Below are positions 1 to 5,960 of a DNA stretch of 6,582 nt, one piece after another. The stretch covers positions 1 through 6,582 of the forward strand of contig DNXA01000071.1 of assembly GCA_003506065.1 (NCBI GenBank), given 5' to 3'. The translations under genes were made by a program, and so were the position numbers. The notes beneath the pieces are model-generated. The model did no database searches and was not told where the DNA came from. It was given only the letters and a program-made list of their open reading frames with translations. Position 1 is the first letter of the stretch. Every line of letters begins with the position of its first letter. Source of the DNA: Actinomycetota bacterium. Its GTDB lineage: Bacteria > Actinomycetota > Actinomycetes > S36-B12.

Positions 1-7
1 GATGCAC

Positions 8-892
8 TCATAGGGATTCGTGCTTCACAGCTTCTATGACGCCGGCTGAGCACAGGAACATGCCACGCCAGGTGCCCTCATGCTCCAAGGCGATCTGAGC
101 CTCGCGATAGGTGCGCGGATCGATCTGATCGGCGAGCATTGGATATGCCGGGTGGTAGTTGTACCAATGGAATCGGATGTCCTCGTAGCCATGGGCGCGT
201 ACCAGCTCGGCGAGCTCGAAGGGATTGTGAAAGCGAGCAAGGATCTCGTCGTAGCCATCACCTGTGGGACGAGTGCGCACCGGTGGCTTGTCCACGGCGA
301 GCCGCTGGTCAAGGTCATCTGCCACGACTCGCTTGATGTCGGGCGATACTGATGCAAGGAGCTCGTCGAGAATGAACTCCTTTGACAGCCGATTGAAGGT
401 GAACATCGAGAACATCGAGTTGCGGAACTGGAGGATGAACTGACCGCCCGGTCGCAGGAAGGAGTCCATCGACGAGATGAACTGCGCATCATCGCTCACG
501 TGCGGGATAACACCCAGGGCCATGACGGCATCGAAGTGGCCGACGCGAGCCTGTGTCTGGGCGAGTGACCCGGCATCCTGGACATCAAGCAGGTCAATGG
601 CAAACGGATCCAGTCCGTGCGCACTCATGTTCTCGCGCGCGTGCTTGACCATCTCAGGTGAGATGTCGTTGCCCGCAACCCTGATGCCGTCGCCGGCAAT
701 CGTGACCAGGGGCGTGGCGTCGCCGACGCCGAGCTCATACAGCGAGCTAGCCCCGGAGTTCCTCAGCAGTTCGCGCACCAGCTGCAGGCGGAAGTAGTTC
801 GCGGGGTATTCCTCATTGGTCCAGATCTTGGACTCGTCGTACTGCTCCCCATAGGAGGAGGCGCTGCCGTCGTAGTGCGATGCGACTGACAT
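8..892 (-). CDS. Class I SAM-dependent methyltransferase
   Basis: A 294-residue cytoplasmic methyltransferase with a Rossmann fold. Motif I is LYELGVGDAT (51-60), the SAM-binding glycine loop. NDISPEMVKHA (75-85) carries the acidic residue D76 expected to contact the SAM ribose. AIDLLDV (98-104) and FDAVMALGVIPHV (120-132) match the later core strands, and FLRPGGQFIL (145-154) is the post-core strand typical of Methyltransf_11/25-type enzymes. The segment FRNSMFSMFTFN (156-167) and the acidic, aromatic C-terminal part (about 215-255, with HNPFEL and HWYNYHPAYP) lie outside the core and probably form the substrate pocket. The N-terminal region is rich in Tyr and Asp (YGEQYDES, 14-21), as in many small-molecule methyltransferases. 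The ATG start overlaps the stop of the DUF4910 gene (TGATG) and has a strong Shine-Dalgarno sequence, so the two are co-translated. The substrate is unknown; a sugar or sugar-amino group of the locus's glycan is an inference from context. Confidence 0.9.
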   Translation of the reverse strand: MSVASHYDGSASSYGEQYDESKIWTNEEYPANYFRLQLVRELLRNSGASSLYELGVGDATPLVTIAGDGIRVAGNDISPEMVKHARENMSAHGLDPFAIDLLDVQDAGSLAQTQARVGHFDAVMALGVIPHVSDDAQFISSMDSFLRPGGQFILQFRNSMFSMFTFNRLSKEFILDELLASVSPDIKRVVADDLDQRLAVDKPPVRTRPTGDGYDEILARFHNPFELAELVRAHGYEDIRFHWYNYHPAYPMLADQIDPRTYREAQIALEHEGTWRGMFLCSAGVIEAVKHESL

Positions 893-894
893 CA
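890..894 (-). other. TGATG stop/start overlap
   Basis: The stop codon of the DUF4910 gene (TGA, 894-892) shares its last base with the ATG of the methyltransferase gene (892-890). This one-base overlap implies translational coupling and a single transcript for the two genes. Confidence 0.85.
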
Positions 895-2220
895 GTACCC
901 CTTCATTGGCGAGACTTCCTCTAGCAGACCATGTGTGAGCAATTCTGCGACAACGGCTTCCACATCTGCGAGCGGGCGCTCAAACAGCTCGGCCATGTCG
1001 CGAACGGAGTGCTGGCCATCGGCGTAGGCCAGCACGTGCGTGCGCAGCAGGACGACGTCTTCGACTGTCCGGCCGTGCATGGCGTGATAGAGGCCGCGCT
1101 TGCCGAGTTGAGGCTCGCCAAGAACGGTGGCGCGGTAGTACGTGGACTCCTCGAACTCGGTGATGCAAGCGCGCACCAGATCGAAGCCGCCCTGCAGACC
1201 AGCGGGCGTCACAAAGCTGAGGTCGTCAGCAGAGGAGTGGTACTGCGGGTAGGAGCCGTACTTGGTGCGCATGAGCGAGATCAACGGCAGGTCAACACCT
1301 GGGGCCCCGTACTGGCGCTCATCGCTGCCGCGATCGAGAAAGGAGTACAGCTTCGGCTGTGACGTTGCAAGGACCGCGCGTCGAGCGATGCGGTCGATGG
1401 GAAGGCCACCGAGGCGTGACTCAAGGTAGGAGTAGTCGCCCTCGTCGCCGATGCAGGTGAGGTTGTAGCCCGCCACGACAGATGACTGCAGCTGCTCCAG
1501 ATTGCGCGAAAGATAGGTGATGGCGCCGATGGTCTCCGGGACGAATGCGAAGCGATAGGTGTACCGGCGACGTGGCAGTCCCATCAGCCACTGGGCAATG
1601 GCGAGTGAGACCACCGGCCCTGAGAGTTCATTGTTGGCCAGTGAGGGATGGCAGATGTACGTCGAGATGAACACCTCATCACGGGTGTCGCCCGCAATGA
1701 CGAGCTCGCCATAGGTCAGCGAACCTGGCTCCAGGGTGCTGTCGATGACGACGCGGTAGTCACCAGGCTTCAGAGTCGCTCGAAGCGTTTGCGGTAGGCA
1801 AAGTCCCCAGCCGCTCGTGTAGTAGTTCGTGACATAGGGGATCACATCGGGATGCTCGGGGTCCGAATGCAGGTGCGGCTGGAGTTCCTCCAGGGTCAGC
1901 ACCGCGTCCACGGCATCGGAGTACCCGACGACATGCAGATTGCTGAACGCGAAGTCGATGAGGCGCTGACCGTCCGGACCGATCAGGTAGGCCTCGCGGA
2001 TGTTCCATTCATCCGGCACAGTCCAGTCGAAAACCTGGGTGCCGCTGGGCACCTCGTGCACCTTGAGATCTGCCAGATGCGAGCCCAGGACCTCGAAGGT
2101 TGCCCGGACTCCGTCCCCGGTCAGGCTGCGCGGGAAGTCCCAAAGGCGCTCGGCGAGGGCGTGCATGAACAGACCTTCGGCGAGATTCGATTCCGGCTGC
2201 ACACATTGCTCCCAAGCCAC
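892..2220 (-). CDS. DUF4910 zinc-aminopeptidase-like protein with C-terminal winged helix
   Basis: A 442-residue protein with the three-part layout of DUF4910 proteins: an M28-like aminopeptidase fold, an inserted DUF2172 domain (about 60-150) and a C-terminal winged helix (HTH_47-like, about 370-440, LGKRGLYHAMHG then LAYADGQHSVRDMAEL). N-terminal FPRSLTGDGVR (29-39) is a family hallmark. Likely metal ligands in M28 order are H191 in CHPSLANNELSG, E229 in VPETIG, D259 or D262 in GDEGDY, and H328 in YHSSADD. RGSDERQYGAPGVDLP (297-312) is the other family signature. At the position of the bridging Asp of classical M28 enzymes this protein has N197, followed by E198. The family recurs in polysaccharide and natural-product clusters; its reaction is not established to my knowledge. 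The GTG start at 2220 is chosen for its AGGGAG site 9 bases upstream; Met19 is an alternative but lacks a comparable site in view. No signal peptide is seen, so it should be cytoplasmic. It is coupled to the downstream methyltransferase, which suggests a shared pathway. Confidence 0.88.
   Translation of the reverse strand: MAWEQCVQPESNLAEGLFMHALAERLWDFPRSLTGDGVRATFEVLGSHLADLKVHEVPSGTQVFDWTVPDEWNIREAYLIGPDGQRLIDFAFSNLHVVGYSDAVDAVLTLEELQPHLHSDPEHPDVIPYVTNYYTSGWGLCLPQTLRATLKPGDYRVVIDSTLEPGSLTYGELVIAGDTRDEVFISTYICHPSLANNELSGPVVSLAIAQWLMGLPRRRYTYRFAFVPETIGAITYLSRNLEQLQSSVVAGYNLTCIGDEGDYSYLESRLGGLPIDRIARRAVLATSQPKLYSFLDRGSDERQYGAPGVDLPLISLMRTKYGSYPQYHSSADDLSFVTPAGLQGGFDLVRACITEFEESTYYRATVLGEPQLGKRGLYHAMHGRTVEDVVLLRTHVLAYADGQHSVRDMAELFERPLADVEAVVAELLTHGLLEEVSPMKGY
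898..904 (-). promoter_or_regulatory. Ribosome binding site of the methyltransferase
   Basis: On the minus strand GAAGGGG lies 5 bases before the ATG at 892. It sits inside the last codons of the DUF4910 gene and supports the ATG at 892 as the true start. Confidence 0.65.
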
Positions 2221-2229
2221 AAGATGAGG

Positions 2230-2235
2230 CTCCCT
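2230..2235 (-). promoter_or_regulatory. Ribosome binding site of the DUF4910 gene
   Basis: Minus-strand AGGGAG lies 9 bases upstream of the GTG at 2220. It decides for the GTG start over the internal Met19. It falls inside the 29-base gap shared with the divergent glycosyltransferase gene. Confidence 0.65.
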
Positions 2236-2240
2236 AGACT
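2235..2240 (+). promoter_or_regulatory. Possible -10 element of a near-leaderless promoter
   Basis: TAGACT fits the TANNNT pattern of actinobacterial -10 boxes and ends 9 bases before the ATG at 2250. Transcription would begin at or very near the ATG, giving a leaderless mRNA. This agrees with the lack of a well-placed Shine-Dalgarno sequence: the GAGG at 2226-2229 is too far away and CGGGA at 2243-2247 is too close. No -35 hexamer is seen at normal spacing, so the call is weak. Confidence 0.3.
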
Positions 2241-2249
2241 ATCGGGATC

Positions 2250-3032
2250 ATGAGTGAGCCTCGCGTGCTGATAGTGGTGGCCACGCTGGGTCGACGACCA
2301 GAGTACCTGCGGCAGACCCTGGACTCCATCCGTTCTCAGGAAGTCGCCTCCGACGTGGTGATGGTCGCTCCCCTGGACTCCGCAACGGTGCAGGAGGCCT
2401 CTGGGGAGTACGGCATCCCCGTGCTGGCCGACCCCGGTTCCCTGCCCGGCGCCATCAATCTGGGAGCACGCGAGATGCAGCCTCATCATGAGTACTTCAA
2501 CTGGCTCAATGACGATGATCTGCTTGAGCCGGGTTCACTCAAGGCGACGGTCAGCGCACTTGATCGCGATGCCAGCTCGGTGCTGGCCTTCGGCTCCTGC
2601 CGCTACATCGACCCGCAGGGTCGCCAACTGTGGATCAGCAAGGCGGGGAAATGGGCACCGCGCGTGCTGTCATGGGGCCCGGATCTCATTCCCCAGCCGG
2701 GCATGCTCGTGCGCAGCTCTGCCTGGCGTGCTGTGCGGGGCCTGGACGAGAGCTATCGCCTGGCCTTCGACCTGGATCTGCTGCTGAAACTGAAGAAGCT
2801 CGGTCCCTTCAGCCAGGTTCCATCCGTCGTGTCGGCCTTCCGGTGGCACCCGGATTCGCTCACCGTCGATGATCGGACGACCAACATAAAGGAGTCTGAG
2901 CGCGCCAAGCGCGCCTCCCTGTCGCCTGCCATCCGTCGCCTCACCTGGATCTGGGAGCCGCCCGTGCGCGTGGCCACGCGCATAGCTGCCAACGAGGTAC
3001 AGCGGCGAGCTCAGCGGCTTTCAACAGGCTGA
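2250..3032 (+). CDS. Family 2 glycosyltransferase (GT-A fold), plus strand
   Basis: A 260-residue GT2 enzyme that should transfer a sugar from a nucleotide-sugar donor in the cytoplasm. The N-terminal strand VLIVVATLGRRPEYLRQTLDSI (6-27) is the classic GT2 opening, including the TLGR turn before the first helix. NWLNDDDLLEPGSL (84-97) carries the DDD (88-90) that serves as the DxD metal and donor site. IPQPGMLVRSSAWRAVRGLDESYRLAFDLDLLLKL (147-181) matches the acceptor-side region, with the FDLDL acidic pair (D174, D176) likely holding the catalytic base. FRWHPDSLT (197-205) is the usual closing motif. The last 40 residues are basic and helical (WIWEPPVRVATRIAANEVQRRAQR) and may lie against the membrane. 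It is the only plus-strand gene in the window, divergent from the DUF4910 gene and converging on the membrane protein gene. The ATG at 2250 directly precedes the first fold strand and no upstream start fits better. Donor and acceptor are unknown. Confidence 0.9.
   Translation: MSEPRVLIVVATLGRRPEYLRQTLDSIRSQEVASDVVMVAPLDSATVQEASGEYGIPVLADPGSLPGAINLGAREMQPHHEYFNWLNDDDLLEPGSLKATVSALDRDASSVLAFGSCRYIDPQGRQLWISKAGKWAPRVLSWGPDLIPQPGMLVRSSAWRAVRGLDESYRLAFDLDLLLKLKKLGPFSQVPSVVSAFRWHPDSLTVDDRTTNIKESERAKRASLSPAIRRLTWIWEPPVRVATRIAANEVQRRAQRLSTG
3021..3032. other. 12-base tail-to-tail overlap of convergent genes
   Basis: The plus-strand glycosyltransferase ends with TGA at 3030-3032 and the minus-strand membrane protein ends with TGA at 3023-3021, so their last codons overlap. 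There is no room for an intergenic terminator and I see no hairpin with a T-run nearby on either strand. Confidence 0.85.
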
Positions 3033-5180
3033 CGGATCCAGTTTCAGCAGGATCACATCCGGCGCGGAGTAGGTCACAGAAGCAAAGGGCTCCCAGTCGC
3101 GAGTCGGGGTGCGGCGCGGATCCAGCCAGGCCCAGGTGACGCCGAACTGGCACATTCGTGCGAAGGTCGGGGCGACCGGGCTGTTGATGAAGTCGACTGA
3201 ATAGCCCTCGCGCGCAAGCACTTCGGGGAGCATCGCTGCCCGCCCATAGGGGGCCTGGTATTGGATCCCCGAGATCAGGGTCTGGCGGCCGGACAGGGCT
3301 GGCACCAGCGGGCTGTAGTTGACGTTGGTGACCACCAGGGCGTGGGCATCGGAGTGGTCACCAAGCCACTGCCCTGCCTCGCGCTGAGCCTGGCTCCACT
3401 GAGTCACCACAGTCAGGTCACGTGCCTGCAGGAAGGGCAGGATCGGGACGAACTCCGAGGCATTGAGTCCTCCCTCGGCCTGCACGCCGAATGAGGAGGA
3501 GGCCACCCCCAGCAACCGGGCTCCACCGGCCATCACTGTCATCGTCACCAGGGCCAGCACCACAGTGAAGCGCCAGAAGTGCCCGTCGGCCTGGGCGCGC
3601 CAGATCGAGGCGATCAGGTACGCGATCGCCGCCGCACCGATGAAGCCCGTCAGCGGACCTGCCCAGCGCAGGAAGGGGTCATGCCCTGGAGCCAGAGTCC
3701 AGATCCAGGACACCACGGCGGAGACCAGCATTCCGGCGAGCACTGCTGCCGCGACAGGCCATGGAGGCAGCCAGCGCATCTGCGGGACGGTGCGCTCAAG
3801 TGCATGGGCGATCCCGACAGAGGAGATCACCGACAGCGGAGCCGAGGCGGCCAGCGCGAACCAGGTGTCATTGAGGCCGCCGCTGACCAGCAGGACGGTG
3901 GCAACGCTGACGAGCACCAGCCCCACGCCATAGGTCGTCAGCGGCTGCCAGCGGGTGATTGGTGAGGCGATCAGCCAGCTCAGTCCCAGCCAGCGGGCGG
4001 CCATGGCCAGCAGCAGGAAGCCGGTGCCCAGCATGATGCCCCAGCTGGCGTCCGTGGGATTGAGCCCTTGCACTGATGACGCCTTGTTCAGCAGGCTGCC
4101 AAGTCCGAGCCCGCCGCCCTCTGCAGGACCGGCGATGAACGCGAGATAGACGACACCGCACCCCACAGCTGCGCTGAGCAGGCCGATCCAGGCGCGCACC
4201 GCCCACCGCTCGCGCCGGATGCTGGCAATGACAGCCACAAAGCCCCATGCGCCAAGCGCGGCAATGCCGGTGCTGACCTTGCCCAGGGTCGCTGCTGCGC
4301 CGAGGAGCACGATGATCGGTGCCATCAACGCCAATCGGGACTCCTGGCTGCCCCGGACCAGTTGCCAGAGCGCGAGGCTGAGTCCGAGCAGCCAGACCGT
4401 GGCCAACTGCTGCGAGGGCGAGTCGAAGTTCAGGATGGTGCCGTAGGTGGCGCCGACGTAGCCGCCGCTGACGATCAGGACTGCTGCGATCGTCGGTGCC
4501 CATCGATAGGCGGTGATGCGACGAGTCCAGGCGATGCTGAGCACCACTGCACCCACGAGTGAGGTCAGCGGCAGTACGCGCGTGAGCACCAGGAAGGATT
4601 GCGCATCGATGGACTGGGAGAGCTGGCCAGACCAGGCGTAGGTCAGCCAGTGGTAGCGCATCTCCGAGCCGACCATGAAGATGCTGTCGAAAGGACCAAA
4701 GTGCGCGAGCGAGGTCGACAGTCCCTCGAAGAAGAGCATGTCCGGGTGATAGTTGCTCTGCATGCCAGTCCAGGACAGCGGGTAGGAGCGCAGATTCGCC
4801 AGCAGTGCGAAGCCGCCCAGAGCCAGTGCGATGACAAGCGCTATCGCACTCTGCCGATCGACACGGCGGCTGCGTGCCGCGTGCGCCTCCGGGTCAGCGG
4901 CAAGCTGATTCGTGTGGTTGCCGTAGACATTGCCGCGCACGGCCTTCAGCGCAATTGCAAGAGCGATCGCCAGGGCAATGGGGACTGTCCATCCCCACAC
5001 AGGAAGCCAGTTCCACAGCAGGACTCCGCTGAGGGCGGCGAGTGCGGTGCCCATTGCAAGCCCGACGCCAAGGCTCTCCAGCAGGGGCGCTTGACCGCGC
5101 CGCGCCACCTGCCACAGATAGCCGCCGGCGATGCACTGCATGAGCACCAGGGCGAGCGCGAGTGCGAGCTGGCCGATCAC
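3021..5180 (-). CDS. Large polytopic membrane protein, GT-C-like glycosyltransferase candidate
   Basis: A 719-residue integral membrane protein with about 14-16 hydrophobic segments. Clear ones are near 2-24, 35-56, 62-80, 111-130, 195-218, 226-244, 258-276, 284-320, 328-350, 380-398, 414-434, 438-458, 474-495, 510-528 and 536-558. A soluble C-terminal domain follows (about 590-719). After TM4 comes a long loop with NYHPDMLFFEGLSTSL (143-158) and MRYHWLTYAWSG (174-185); an acidic residue in such an early extracytoplasmic loop (D147 here) is what GT-C enzymes use as catalytic base. The C-terminal part, QWLGDHSDAHALVVTN (604-619) then LSGRQTLISG (629-638), resembles the outer domain of large GT-C-like proteins, which often read 'WIREN..DAVV.T ... 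LSGR'. This suggests transfer from a lipid-linked sugar on the outer face, but I recognise no named family. The GTG start at 5180 is chosen over a more upstream in-frame ATG because it overlaps the preceding stop (GTGA) and puts TM1 right at the N-terminus. It is the third gene of the minus-strand operon. Confidence 0.8.
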   Translation of the reverse strand: MIGQLALALALVLMQCIAGGYLWQVARRGQAPLLESLGVGLAMGTALAALSGVLLWNWLPVWGWTVPIALAIALAIALKAVRGNVYGNHTNQLAADPEAHAARSRRVDRQSAIALVIALALGGFALLANLRSYPLSWTGMQSNYHPDMLFFEGLSTSLAHFGPFDSIFMVGSEMRYHWLTYAWSGQLSQSIDAQSFLVLTRVLPLTSLVGAVVLSIAWTRRITAYRWAPTIAAVLIVSGGYVGATYGTILNFDSPSQQLATVWLLGLSLALWQLVRGSQESRLALMAPIIVLLGAAATLGKVSTGIAALGAWGFVAVIASIRRERWAVRAWIGLLSAAVGCGVVYLAFIAGPAEGGGLGLGSLLNKASSVQGLNPTDASWGIMLGTGFLLLAMAARWLGLSWLIASPITRWQPLTTYGVGLVLVSVATVLLVSGGLNDTWFALAASAPLSVISSVGIAHALERTVPQMRWLPPWPVAAAVLAGMLVSAVVSWIWTLAPGHDPFLRWAGPLTGFIGAAAIAYLIASIWRAQADGHFWRFTVVLALVTMTVMAGGARLLGVASSSFGVQAEGGLNASEFVPILPFLQARDLTVVTQWSQAQREAGQWLGDHSDAHALVVTNVNYSPLVPALSGRQTLISGIQYQAPYGRAAMLPEVLAREGYSVDFINSPVAPTFARMCQFGVTWAWLDPRRTPTRDWEPFASVTYSAPDVILLKLDPSAC
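5177..5180 (-). other. GTGA stop/start overlap
   Basis: The GTG start of the membrane protein (5180-5178) overlaps the TGA stop of the upstream glycosyltransferase (5179-5177). No clear Shine-Dalgarno sequence precedes it, so translation of the membrane protein probably depends on coupling. Confidence 0.75.
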
Positions 5181-5956
5181 GGCTTGACGATCTTCGACCA
5201 GATGCCGCGGTAGACGCCGACGGCAAGGAACTGCCGCGCTGTGTGGAGTCGCTCGAGCACGGCGGTCTTCCCCGTCGGCTTGAGCAGTTGCTTGCGAGCG
5301 CGGTGGAATTCGCGGAAGGAGTCCTGCCATCGCTGGGTTGAGAGTCCGCCTTCATGGAATCGGGCAACAGCGCTATTCAGCATGACGGGCGAGCTCAGCC
5401 TGGTCAGTGCGAGGAACGCCGCATAGTCCGCAGCGATGCGATAGTCGCTGTCGAAGCCGCCGACGGCGCGCAGGTCGTCAGCACGAGCAAAGGTCCCCTG
5501 ATGGGGGGCGAAGAGCCCGCGGGCAAAGCAGGCCCGCTGCTCATCTGCGTAGTTCCAAGCAGGAGTCGTCACGACCGCTCCGCTGACGGACACGACATCG
5601 ACACGACCGATGACCCAGCTCGCCTTGCCATGATCGCTGATCGCTGCAACCTGGGCGAGTGCGCCGGGCAGCAGCTCGTCGCCGGCGTTCAGGAAGTAGA
5701 CGTACGTGCCGCGCGCCTGCTTCAGGCCCTCGTTCATCGCGGCGTAGATGCCCGCAGCCGGCTGCCAGACGTAGCGGTGCGGGATCTGCCGTGCGGCCAG
5801 GGCTACGGGGATTTCCGCCTGTTCGCTGGAGCTGTCGATTACGAGGTACTCGACTCCGTCGAGCAGCTGATCCTGCAGCGATGCCAGTGTGCGCTCCAGG
5901 TCGGAGACGGCATCCTTGACGACGGTGATGACGCTGAGCCAGGACTGATCACTCAC
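5177..5956 (-). CDS. Family 2 glycosyltransferase (WcaA-like), minus strand
   Basis: A GT2 enzyme of 259 residues from the GTG at 5956. WLSVITVVKDAVSDLERTLASL (6-27) is the opening strand and helix; EYLVIDSSSEQ (36-46) is the second strand, with the usual IDGGSTD altered to IDSSSEQ. GIYAAMNEGLKQARGTYVYFLNAGDELL (69-96) is very characteristic of GT2 enzymes that add sugars to surface polysaccharides. The metal site reads AGDE (91-94), so only D93 stands where DxD is common; related enzymes often have NSDD or NAGD. PHQGTF (151-156), GGFDSDYRIAADYAAFLAL (166-184) and FHEGGLST (200-207) complete the fold, with D177 as likely catalytic base. Two starts fit: GTG 5956, 4 bases past the stop of the upstream gene with a GGA 7 bases before it, or GTG 5968, overlapping that gene by 8 bases and adding VDER. 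I prefer 5956. In-frame sequence further upstream is antisense-like noise in the TylF gene. It is coupled to the membrane protein by GTGA. Confidence 0.88.
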   Translation of the reverse strand: MSDQSWLSVITVVKDAVSDLERTLASLQDQLLDGVEYLVIDSSSEQAEIPVALAARQIPHRYVWQPAAGIYAAMNEGLKQARGTYVYFLNAGDELLPGALAQVAAISDHGKASWVIGRVDVVSVSGAVVTTPAWNYADEQRACFARGLFAPHQGTFARADDLRAVGGFDSDYRIAADYAAFLALTRLSSPVMLNSAVARFHEGGLSTQRWQDSFREFHRARKQLLKPTGKTAVLERLHTARQFLAVGVYRGIWSKIVKP

Positions 5957-5960
5957 CCGT

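Noticed and set aside
1..7. Possible start (GTG at 7-5, minus strand) of another gene directly after the methyltransferase stop
   Set aside because: Only two codons would be in the window, which is not enough to support a gene.
401..419. Tandem 9-base direct repeat (GAACATCGA twice)
   Set aside because: It encodes the SMFSMF stretch of the methyltransferase, where related enzymes have a similar repeated pattern; it is too short to be more than codon choice.
1852..2253. 133-residue plus-strand open frame ending at the glycosyltransferase start
   Set aside because: It is antisense to the conserved DUF2172 and N-terminal parts of the DUF4910 gene and shows no recognisable motif.
3015..3060. 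Terminator at the convergent gene ends
   Set aside because: Only short palindromes such as GGATCC are present, with no stable stem followed by a T-run on either strand.
5129..5160. Lipoprotein signal with Cys16 of the membrane protein
   Set aside because: The sequence before the Cys (LVLMQC) does not match a lipobox, and the protein has many further membrane helices.
4599..5213. 204-residue plus-strand open frame, and similar ones at 5354-5974 and 3463-3933
   Set aside because: These are antisense to confidently identified genes, have low-complexity Arg/Ala/Gln/Asp composition with no family motif, and are expected by chance in GC-rich DNA.
5181..5330. 50-residue N-terminal extension of the membrane protein
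   Set aside because: It overlaps the conserved C-terminal coding part of GT2, is Arg/Pro-rich noise, and the GTG at 5180 forms a GTGA overlap and starts directly at TM1.
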